From assembly GCF_004023665.1 (NCBI RefSeq), contig NZ_SAUF01000005.1, forward strand, positions 744,001-808,000: a stretch of 64,000 bases of DNA, given 5' to 3'. The notes under the pieces are model-generated. The model saw only the letters and a program-made list of their open reading frames with translations, did not search any database and was not told where the DNA came from. A program made the position numbers and the translations under genes. Of the stretch, positions 38,566 through 45,374 are shown in pieces (the stretch's first letter is position 1; the number at the start of each line of letters is the position of its first letter). The stretch comes from Afifella aestuarii. GTDB taxonomy: Bacteria > Pseudomonadota > Alphaproteobacteria > Rhizobiales > Afifellaceae.

Positions 38566-40239
38566 TCACCAGTTGCGGAACCGGGCCGGCGGGTTGTAGA
38601 GGCCGCCCGACCAGCTCACGAGGTCGCGGATGTTGCGGGCTGCGAGCAGCGAGCGGTTGGCACGGGAGCGATCGACACCCAGGTCTTCCGGCGTCTTGAC
38701 GATGCCGGCTTCACGCAGCTGCCGGGTTTCGTCCGGATTGGCCTTGAGGCCGATCTCGGTGTAGCCGGCGACCGCGCGGATGGCGGCCATGCGCGCTTCG
38801 ATGTCCGCGCAGCGGTTGAGGTAGGCGATGCCTTCCTCGGTCACGACATGGGTCAGGTCGTCGCCGTAGATCATCACCGGCGGCAGATCGAGCTTGGCGT
38901 TCTCAGCCAGCTTCCAGGCGTCGAGCTCTTCCACGAACACAGGCGCCCTGCCCTCGCCGAACGTTTCGACACCCTGCACCACCAGGCGCTTGCCGCGCGG
39001 CATGTTGCCGATCTGACGATCGAGCGTCGGCATTTCCTTGCCAACCTTCAGCCAGCTGTCGGTCACGTGACGACGGCCCTTGGCATCGCAACCCATGTTC
39101 GGCGCGCCACCGAAGCCCGCCACACGCGACGCGGTCGCCGTGGAGGAATTGCCGTATTTGTCGATCTGCAGCGTGCCGCCGATGAACATATCGAGGGCGT
39201 AGTGGCCGGCGGTCTGTGCGTAAGCGCGGTTGGAGCGCAGCGTGCCGTCCGGACCCGTGAAGAAGACATCCGGCCGCGCCGCAACGTATTTCTCCATGCC
39301 GAGCTCACCGCCGAAGCAGTGGATCGTATCGACCCAGCCCGATTCGATCGCCGGGATCATCGTCGGATGCGGGTTGAGGATCATATGCGTGCAGGCTTTG
39401 CCCTTGAGGCCGAGCTCTTCGCCGTAAGTCGGCAGAAGCAGTTCGATGGCCGACGTCAGGAAGCCGATGCCATGGTTGATCCGCTTGACCTCGTATTCGG
39501 CGTAGATGCCTTTGAGGCACAGCATCGCGAGGAGGATCTGGCTTTCCGTGACGAGAGCCGGATCACGGGTGAACAACGGTTCGATGAAGAACGGCTTCGG
39601 CGACTGCACGACGCCGTCGATCCAGTCGGCCGGGATGTCGACGCGCGGCAGCGTATCGACGATTTCGTTCACCTGGGCGATCACGATGCCCTGACGGAAC
39701 TTCGTCGCCTCGACGATGGTCGGCGTGTCTTCGGTGTTGAAGCCGGTGTAGAGGTTGCCCTGCCGGTCCGCCTTGTAGGCGCAGATCAGAGACACTTTCG
39801 GCGTCAGGTCGAGGAAGTAGCGGCCGAAGAGCTCGAGATACGTATGGATGGCACCAAGCTCGAGCTTGCCTTCGCTGATGAACTTGGCGACGCGGCCGGC
39901 CTGCGGTCCACCGAATGCGAAGTCGAGCTTCTTGGCGATGCCGTTCTCAAACAGGTCGAGATGGACCGGGAGCGGCACGGCCGACTGCACCATGTGCAGA
40001 TCGTGGATCCTCGATTTGTCCACCTTGTTGAGGCATTCGGCCAGGAAGTCGGCCTGCTTCTGATTGTTGCCTTCGATGTTGACGCGGTCGCCGGCGCGGA
40101 TCACCGCTTCAAGCAGCGCGACCGTATCCTCCGGCTTGAACTGCTTTCCCGGACCAATGTACCGGGAGGCAGCCTCCAACCTCTCTGCAGTATCTGCAGA
40201 GCGGCGGTCCCACTTCTTTTCTGTAGAGTTAGTGGACAT
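38566..40239 (-). CDS. madA: Malonate decarboxylase alpha subunit (acetyl-S-ACP:malonate ACP transferase) MadA
   Basis: 557 aa CoA-transferase-like enzyme that swaps acetate on the ACP for malonate, near the 551-residue length of MdcA. Recognisable segments: NNQKQADFLAECLNKVD, RVAGFGGAPNMGCDAKGRRH and ETFGEGRAPVFVEELDAW. The frame runs to 40299, but ATG 40239 (MSTNSTEKKWDRRS) is the likely start. Positioned after birA and before the ACP gene. Confidence 0.93.
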   Translation of the reverse strand: MSTNSTEKKWDRRSADTAERLEAASRYIGPGKQFKPEDTVALLEAVIRAGDRVNIEGNNQKQADFLAECLNKVDKSRIHDLHMVQSAVPLPVHLDLFENGIAKKLDFAFGGPQAGRVAKFISEGKLELGAIHTYLELFGRYFLDLTPKVSLICAYKADRQGNLYTGFNTEDTPTIVEATKFRQGIVIAQVNEIVDTLPRVDIPADWIDGVVQSPKPFFIEPLFTRDPALVTESQILLAMLCLKGIYAEYEVKRINHGIGFLTSAIELLLPTYGEELGLKGKACTHMILNPHPTMIPAIESGWVDTIHCFGGELGMEKYVAARPDVFFTGPDGTLRSNRAYAQTAGHYALDMFIGGTLQIDKYGNSSTATASRVAGFGGAPNMGCDAKGRRHVTDSWLKVGKEMPTLDRQIGNMPRGKRLVVQGVETFGEGRAPVFVEELDAWKLAENAKLDLPPVMIYGDDLTHVVTEEGIAYLNRCADIEARMAAIRAVAGYTEIGLKANPDETRQLREAGIVKTPEDLGVDRSRANRSLLAARNIRDLVSWSGGLYNPPARFRNW

Positions 40240-40262
40240 GGAACAACCTCTGTTTCCTTTTA

Positions 40263-41195
40263 TTAGCGTGAAATGCTCGCAATAGCGGGCGAATGACACG
40301 CTTCTCCGTAGTAGAAGCGGTGTAGAGAGCCGCTTCCGTCTCGAATACTTAAGCTGCCGTCAGCGCCGAGGTCGGTTGCGACGCCTCGGCAGCGCGCATC
40401 GCCAGCGTCGAAGGAGATCTCCCGCCCGATGGTGCAGGAGCGTGCGATCCAGGCGCGGCGAATGGGGTCGAAGCCCTCGTCTTCCCAGCGCTTCATCCAG
40501 CGCTCGACCGAGGCGAGAACCGCCGAGAGCACCGCTTCGGAATCGATCGTCCGACCGGCTTCGATCGCGAGAGATGTGGCGATATTTTCAAGGACCGGCG
40601 GGAAGTCGGAGGCCGCGATGTTCACGTTGAGGCCGATACCGGCAATCACGTGAGCCATGTCCCCTTCCGGGGTCAGGACGAGTTCGCACAGGATGCCGCA
40701 AAGCTTGCGACCGTCGACGAGGATATCGTTGGGCCATTTGAGCTCGGCCGCGACACCGGTCGCCTGCACGATGGCCTCAGCGACGGCCACACCCAGCACG
40801 AGGGTCAGCTGGGAGACTTCTTCAACCGGCCGTGTCGGCCGCAACAGCAGTGACAGAGCGAAACCCTTGCCCGGCTCTGAAAACCAGAAACGCTTGCCCT
40901 TCCCCCGGCCCGCCGTCTGATGCGCCGCCACCACCGCGAGACCTGGCGCCACCCCTTCGGCAGCGAGATCCCGGATAAGCCGGTTCGTCGAATCGACGGC
41001 AGAGATCCGGTAGACAGGGTCGATCTCGCCGCTCCGACGCTCGACACCGCAATGACTTGCGAGGTCGGCGGGCGTGGCAGCGAGGGCGAAGAAGGTGGAC
41101 ATGGTTTCGTCCGGAGTAAGGGTTTCGATGCTTTGAAAGGTGGCGTCCGGTGTCTGCAGGGTTGGGGGGCGCGCAGACACCGGACGCTCCGTCAT
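40263..41195 (-). CDS. birA: Biotin--protein ligase BirA (no HTH domain)
   Basis: Class I biotin protein ligase of up to 310 aa. STNRLIRDLA and AAHQTAGRGKGKRFWFSEPGKG form the biotin/ATP-binding GRGRxG-type loop; KWPNDILVDGRKLCGIL holds the catalytic Lys, and GIGLNVN is also typical. No N-terminal winged helix, so no repressor role. ATG 41195 overlaps the madB stop (ATGA); an internal ATG at 41102 would give a more usual 279 aa. It is embedded between madB and madA and so serves MadF (and perhaps acetyl-CoA carboxylase). Confidence 0.9.
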   Translation of the reverse strand: MTERPVSARPPTLQTPDATFQSIETLTPDETMSTFFALAATPADLASHCGVERRSGEIDPVYRISAVDSTNRLIRDLAAEGVAPGLAVVAAHQTAGRGKGKRFWFSEPGKGFALSLLLRPTRPVEEVSQLTLVLGVAVAEAIVQATGVAAELKWPNDILVDGRKLCGILCELVLTPEGDMAHVIAGIGLNVNIAASDFPPVLENIATSLAIEAGRTIDSEAVLSAVLASVERWMKRWEDEGFDPIRRAWIARSCTIGREISFDAGDARCRGVATDLGADGSLSIRDGSGSLHRFYYGEACHSPAIASISR

Positions 41196-42400
41196 CCGAC
41201 CAGGCCGATCGTCGAAGCGAAGACGCCGACGGCGATGGCGGAGACGATGACGCCGCAGATCGAAGCGCCCATGGCCAGAGGCATAATCATGGCGTAGGGG
41301 CTTGCTTCGAAGGCGCAGCGTTGGGCGATTTTGGCTGTGGACGGCATGCAGGAGACACCTGCGATACCTGTGGCCGGGTTGTACTTGCCCTTGCTCACGA
41401 GCCAGACCAGCCAGCCGCCACCGATGCCGCCGAGGGCGGAGACGGCGAGCGCCGTGATGCCGAGGACGAGCAGGATGGCCACCCGCGGATCAAGCAGGGT
41501 CGAAGCCTCGCAAAGCACGCCGAGCACAAGGCCGAGGAACAAGGTCGACCCGTAGGTGATCGTGTTCTCAAGAAGCTTCTGATACGGCTCGATCTCGGCT
41601 TCCTTGATCGCAACGCCCATGAAGAAGGACAGGATCAGCGGAGCGGCGACCGGCAGAAGCAGGCAGAGAAGGCCCGCGGCAACCACGGTGAAGACGAACT
41701 TCGCCTGCGGAGACACATCCGGGAAGTCGATCTCGACCTCGAGGCCGCGATACTTCTCAGGCACGAGCCAGCGCACGAGGTACGGATAGCCAGCATAGCA
41801 CAGCGACAGGTAGAGATAGGCGATGATGGAGATCGGGACGAACAGGTCCTTCGCCATGATCAGAGAGGCGAAAAGAACCATCGGGCCATCAGCACCACCG
41901 ATCGAGCCGACCGCGGCCGCCTGCCCCGGGGTCAAGCCGAAGTAGTAGCCGATCACCAGCGTGACGAACGTGCCGAGCTCGGCGCAGATCGCAACCGTGA
42001 TCGAAGCCCAGGGCCGCGCCAGGATGAAGGAGATGTCGGCCATTGTGCCGATGCCCATGAAGAGCAGGCAGGCGACAAGCGAGTTCACGAAGGTGAAGTT
42101 GTAGATCGGCTGCAGAAAGTTGATCTGCATGATGTCGACCAGCGGTCCCGTATCGGAGACCATCGGCGCGATGATGAGCGTACCGATCTTGCCGGCCTCG
42201 AGGAACATCACGCCGGCGTTGACCGCCATCATGCCGATGCCCATCGGAACCATGATGAGCGGCTCGAGCGTGCGCTTGAAACCGAGATAGGCGAGCGTGA
42301 AGCCGAGGATGATCAGGCCGATGCGCGAAAACGCGATAACCGGGTCCTGGATAAAGAGCGTCCCGATACCCGGGAAAATGCTAAGAAGTTGATGTAACAT
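41192..42400 (-). CDS. madB: Sodium-pumping carboxybiotin decarboxylase MadB (OadB/GcdB family)
   Basis: Integral membrane protein of 402 aa with about ten helices, homologous to the beta subunits of oxaloacetate and glutaconyl-CoA decarboxylases. These decarboxylate carboxybiotin and pump Na+ outward. Two key regions are intact: GSIGGADGPM (the essential Asp of region IIIa) and YNPATGIAGVSCMPSTAK (the Asn/Gly/Ser region of helix VIII). A Na+ gradient from malonate decarboxylation is therefore predicted. Follows the 37-aa membrane ORF by 12 bp and overlaps birA. Confidence 0.93.
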   Translation of the reverse strand: MLHQLLSIFPGIGTLFIQDPVIAFSRIGLIILGFTLAYLGFKRTLEPLIMVPMGIGMMAVNAGVMFLEAGKIGTLIIAPMVSDTGPLVDIMQINFLQPIYNFTFVNSLVACLLFMGIGTMADISFILARPWASITVAICAELGTFVTLVIGYYFGLTPGQAAAVGSIGGADGPMVLFASLIMAKDLFVPISIIAYLYLSLCYAGYPYLVRWLVPEKYRGLEVEIDFPDVSPQAKFVFTVVAAGLLCLLLPVAAPLILSFFMGVAIKEAEIEPYQKLLENTITYGSTLFLGLVLGVLCEASTLLDPRVAILLVLGITALAVSALGGIGGGWLVWLVSKGKYNPATGIAGVSCMPSTAKIAQRCAFEASPYAMIMPLAMGASICGVIVSAIAVGVFASTIGLVG

Positions 42401-42412
42401 GGTTTTGCCGGT

Positions 42413-42526
42413 TCATTCGGAAGGCTGGGAGAGGAATTTGGAGATGCCGACGATGACGCCGATCACGCCAAAAGCGATGACGGCAGTGAGGAGGTAGGCC
42501 ATCCCGGCATAGACAATGATGTTCAT
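42413..42526 (-). CDS. 37-aa single-helix membrane peptide next to madB
   Basis: Tiny ORF of 37 codons. One hydrophobic helix spans about residues 4-28 (YAGMAYLLTAVIAFGVIGVI), with a polar end KFLSQPSE. Its ATG overlaps the madG stop (ATGA), and madB starts 12 bp after its stop, so it is locked inside the operon. Related Na+-pumping decarboxylases need small one-helix subunits (OadG, MmdD/E) to assemble with the beta subunit; this peptide may play that part. It has no OadG-like Zn-binding tail. Function is inferred from size and place only. Confidence 0.7.
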   Translation of the reverse strand: MNIIVYAGMAYLLTAVIAFGVIGVIVGISKFLSQPSE

Positions 42527-43512
42527 GAGATCCTCGGGGGTTTGGGGGAATGACCCGCCGTGAGGGGCTGGTCGGTGAAAGCGGCTCCGGGGGCAGGATG
42601 GCCGCTCAAGAGCGCATCGACGCCGAAGGTGATGGCGAGAAGATCGGCCGAACCTCCGGGGCTGATATTTCGGGTGATGCATGCCGCATCGAGACGGCGG
42701 ATCGCGGCCATGCCGGCCTCGCTCAGCGCCCCACCGAGACGAAGCACCTCGCGGGCTTCCGCACGGACGAAGTCGAGCGCCGCAAAGCCGCCGCGCCACA
42801 GAAGCGTCGTGTCTTCGGCGACAGCCATCAAAGAAATGAGGGTGTGAATGAGAGCCGTTTGGACCGACGCTCCCTTTTCGCGCGCCGCCTGGAAAGCCGG
42901 CAGCCCAGCCTCGGCGACAGTCGGAAAGCCTGCTTCAACTTCGCCGCGGATGCCTTGGACGCCGTAGCGCTGATAAAGCCACTCGCCGGCAGTCGCCGGT
43001 TCGCGATCGGCAAGACTGCAGAGTTCGCGGGCGCAAAGCCCATCGACCATCAAAGCGGCAGTCGCGAAGAGAGCATCGGCGCTCATGGCCGCCGGCTCGC
43101 GCGCCAGCAGACCAGCCGCAGCGCTCAAGATACCAGCGGAGAAGAGAAAACCGCGTTGTGTGTTGATGCCGCCTGTCGCGGCAAGAAGCAGGCCTTCATA
43201 ATGTGAACCGATGGCGCGCACGACCGGCAGAAGGCTGACCACCTGCCCTTCATGACGTTGGCCTGCATCGGCACATTGGAAGAAGCAGGGAGCGATCGCG
43301 GCCGAGGACACCATGAAGGTCGAGATGTCCATGTCCCGGTGCGCGCCGTTGGAGCGGGCCGTTACGAGGCCCGGCTTCGGATGCGTCGCGACTTCGAGCA
43401 ATGCGCCGGCGAGGAATGCCGAACCGATGCGCCAGGCAACGGCGCTCACTCCGGCTTCGAAAGCGGGCGTCTGCTCCGGATTGTTCGCTGTAACTTGCTG
43501 AGGGGCTTGCAT
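42523..43512 (-). CDS. madG: Triphosphoribosyl-dephospho-CoA synthase (MdcB/CitG-like)
   Basis: 329 aa enzyme that joins ATP and dephospho-CoA to make the precursor of the ACP prosthetic group. Family signatures: EVATHPKPGLVTARSNGAHRDMD (the PKPGxVxxxxxGxHxDM pattern, about residue 42) and the Asn/Thr-rich TGGINTQRG. It supplies MadK. First gene of the mad operon after the long leader; the open frame extends to 43635, but ATG 43512 has GAG 4 nt before it and starts the conserved part best. Symbol from synteny with M. rubra. Confidence 0.88.
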   Translation of the reverse strand: MQAPQQVTANNPEQTPAFEAGVSAVAWRIGSAFLAGALLEVATHPKPGLVTARSNGAHRDMDISTFMVSSAAIAPCFFQCADAGQRHEGQVVSLLPVVRAIGSHYEGLLLAATGGINTQRGFLFSAGILSAAAGLLAREPAAMSADALFATAALMVDGLCARELCSLADREPATAGEWLYQRYGVQGIRGEVEAGFPTVAEAGLPAFQAAREKGASVQTALIHTLISLMAVAEDTTLLWRGGFAALDFVRAEAREVLRLGGALSEAGMAAIRRLDAACITRNISPGGSADLLAITFGVDALLSGHPAPGAAFTDQPLTAGHSPKPPRIS

Positions 43513-43680
43513 AATCTCGTACTCATTTCGCCTCCCCAGGCTGCGCTTCGATGACGGTCGTAGCGTGCGCAAAGCCTGCATCGGCGAGTTCGCCGCGTCC
43601 GAACGTCGCTCGTAGCGGGCGGCGCGAGGGCGCAATTCCCCGTTGACCCCAAGCGCCCGTAAGCGCCGAAAGCCGCAAGG

Positions 43681-44010
43681 AGATTCAAGAGTTCACCGGC
43701 ACGGAGAACACTGAGTCACTGGTGAGGAATGGGTTTGAGCAAAGGATGGAACGAACTCCCCGAAGGGGCGCCCAAGCTGCTCCAGTCACGAGATCACACG
43801 CCCCAGAGGGGCTCTGAAGATAGGTGCTCACCTCCGCAAAGCGGTTGGCGTCACCCCTGATCACTGTATCACTAGCTCTCGAAAGAGCAGTACATCTCCG
43901 CCAAGCGGAGCATCACATGGCCCGAGGGCCCGTCGAGTTCCCGTATCGGTACCCCCGACTTAAGTCGTATATCTCACTATGGAGCCGAAGAGTCCAGACC
44001 TCTGTCTGGC
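43681..44010 (-). ncRNA. Multi-hairpin, GUGA-rich leader RNA of the mad operon
   Basis: Hairpins (plus-strand positions): CCAGAC/GTCTGG 43994-44009, palindrome CGACTTAAGTCG 43956-43967, GGCCC/GGGCC 43919-43930, CTCCGC/GCGGAG 43896-43910, GCTCT/AGAGC 43875-43888, CCGC/GCGG 43834-43844, GCCCC/GGGGC 43800-43812, CCCC/GGGG 43758-43768. Read on the minus strand, two loops become UUCG. Ten GTGA motifs (TCAC on plus, first bases 43693, 43716, 43786, 43794, 43828, 43851, 43861, 43869, 43913, 43974) lie in the linkers. No U-tract follows the stems, so classical terminators are not evident. Not a riboswitch class I know. Confidence 0.5.
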
Positions 44011-44034
44011 CAACGGTTGCGGCAAAATGGCATC

Positions 44035-44040
44035 ATTATA
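44035..44040 (-). promoter_or_regulatory. Candidate -10 element for the mad leader
   Basis: Perfect TATAAT on the minus strand, ~25 nt upstream of the first leader hairpin. No good -35 is seen at 16-18 nt, so an activator or chance is possible. Confidence 0.3.
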
Positions 44041-44216
44041 AGCGAGACGTACAAAGTCGGATTGTTTCGTCTTTTCAGATAATTAAGTTGCCTCGACAAA
44101 AATTCTCGGCGGATTCTCCGCACTTCGGCCAGGTTGCGCAGGCAACAAAATTCGACTTCCAAGACGTACACTAAGAGTTTGAAAACGCGACGTTTTCGCG
44201 GCTCGTCAGCCCCAAA

Positions 44217-44268
44217 TTGAACATGATTGAGATCGTCGTTTATAATTTTGCACGTACAATTACGTGAA
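44217..44268. promoter_or_regulatory. Overlapping promoter-like sequences on both strands
   Basis: Plus strand: TTGAAC (44217-44222), 18-bp spacer, TATAAT (44241-44246). Minus strand: TTCACG (44263-44268), 18-bp spacer, TATAAA (44239-44244). They overlap in the AT-rich island. Only the minus one points toward the mad operon; the plus one faces no gene except the 3' end of the HutP-like gene. Confidence 0.3.
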
Positions 44269-44639
44269 CAGAAAACGCCGCGCTCCCTCGCGCCCGCATG
44301 CCGACGGGCGTCTCGCTTCGACAGAACGAAGCGGCTCAATCTACGCAATGGACCGGGGTGGCGCAGCAAATGGCCCGCACCTTATCGAAGCAGCATCCGC
44401 TCCGAGCCGGCGCACGTCCGCCCACAAAAGGTGGGCCGAGAGAATACCTCTTCCCATCGAGATGGACGGAGGCGAGTTCAACCGACGATCAAGTCAGTCA
44501 CGCGTCGGTACGGGATCTCCAGCGAAACGAGGCCGCTGAAGACGGAGGGATTTCCAAACTGGGACCGTGAAGCGGACTATGCAGAGCGCGGCCTCCCCCG
44601 CCCGCGCCACGCGAATCCGGAAACCGTCAGGCTCCGCCT

Positions 44640-45056
44640 CTAGAGATGCATCACCCCAAAGCCCATGCGCTCATGGTTCGTTTCGGGGTGGAACGCCGAT
44701 TCGCCGTGCGCGGCGATGGCAAGCCATCTTCCGTCGGAAACGATAGCCACCTTGAGCTTCAGGCTTGATTCTGCCGCGACGTCCGAGCTGACGCCCTTCA
44801 GGCATTCGAGACCCGCGTGGATGACGGCGTGGATTTCGTTGTGATGGTGGTGAATGATGTGGCTCTGAAGCGCGCAGGCGACAAGCGACTTCACGAATGT
44901 CTTCGTCACATCCGTGCGGATACCGCTGACAAAGGTGATGCCGAGCTTCAAGCGCGTGCTCGCAGCGATATACTGCTTGAAGACCTCTTCCTCCTCGCGC
45001 GAGCTGATCGCAGCAATGATCGCGACCTTACCCAGACGGTCAGGATTGATGTCCAT
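44640..45056 (-). CDS. HutP-family RNA-binding antiterminator-like protein
   Basis: 138 aa protein with the HutP fold pattern. The three histidines that hold Mg2+ and ligand in Bacillus HutP (H73, H77, H138) have counterparts H76 and H80 (NEIHAVIHAGLECLKGV) and H128 (NHERMGFGVMHL). The segment VAIVSDGRWLAIAAHG matches the central strands. HutP hexamers bind NAG-type RNA motifs and prevent termination between hutP and hutH. Here no hut gene is near; instead the structured leader and mad operon follow on the same strand. ATG 45056 is chosen (AGGAA 8 nt upstream); the frame extends to 45173. H66 and H69-72 make an unusual extra His cluster. Confidence 0.8.
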   Translation of the reverse strand: MDINPDRLGKVAIIAAISSREEEEVFKQYIAASTRLKLGITFVSGIRTDVTKTFVKSLVACALQSHIIHHHHNEIHAVIHAGLECLKGVSSDVAAESSLKLKVAIVSDGRWLAIAAHGESAFHPETNHERMGFGVMHL

Positions 45057-45374
45057 TGGGGGAGTTCCTTGTGCGAGAACATGTCCGGCCCGCGATAACC
45101 CAAGGTTATCCCGTGAAACCCTTCCGCTATGCTGCCCCCCAAGGCGTGCAGTCGGGCAGGTGCCGGGAGGCATCTCGATAGGGCGTCACTTGGTTCCAGT
45201 AAACCCTAAAGATCGCTCCAGGCTTGCAAGCGAGATTGTCCTTTACGACGGGTGCGCGGGGCATAAATGTGAGCACAGACACCCCGGGGGGAAGGCGCAT
45301 TTGCCTGCGCTACCCCCATAACTCTGCGGCGCCGCCCCCTGTTCCGCCGAGAGTGCAAGACGCGAGGAGAATCT
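45057..45374. promoter_or_regulatory. Divergent control region hutP-like / cysK
   Basis: 318 bp between divergent genes. It holds a perfect inverted repeat GATAACC-CAA-GGTTATC at 45094-45110, 38 nt before the HutP-like start. This may be an operator or a leader hairpin of that gene. No recognisable -35/-10 pair stands out. Confidence 0.4.

Larger units (their letters stand above)
43513..44639 (-). promoter_or_regulatory. 1.1-kb non-coding leader between the HutP-like gene and madG
   Basis: No protein-coding frame here looks real. The proximal half (43681-44010) holds a run of short hairpins and clustered GTGA motifs (annotated separately). The distal half has further hairpins: GCCCAC/GTGGGC at 44420-44436, CACGTA/TACGTG near 44251-44266, and GAAAACG/CGTTTTC at 44181-44197. 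An AT-rich island lies at ~44030-44270. Same-strand flanks suggest it is transcribed as mad operon leader RNA; whether from its own promoter or from the hutP-like gene is open. Confidence 0.55.

Noticed and set aside
32952-43512. Standard biotin-free mdc malonate decarboxylase
   Set aside because: A biotin carrier (AMKM motif) and an OadB-type membrane decarboxylase are present, and the malonyl-CoA:ACP transacylase MdcH is absent.
43755-43812. Glycine-riboswitch look-alike (CCCCGAAGGGG)
   Set aside because: The other conserved blocks of the aptamer (such as CTCTCAGG) are missing, and the motif is on the strand opposite to the downstream genes.
43741-43930. CRISPR-like array of short palindromes
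   Set aside because: The hairpin arms all differ in sequence and spacing is irregular (about 21 to 43 nt between centres); there is no repeated unit with unique spacers and no cas gene nearby.
43824-44174. 116-codon plus-strand frame in the mad leader
   Set aside because: No ribosome site, no recognisable family, crosses several hairpins and runs against the operon.
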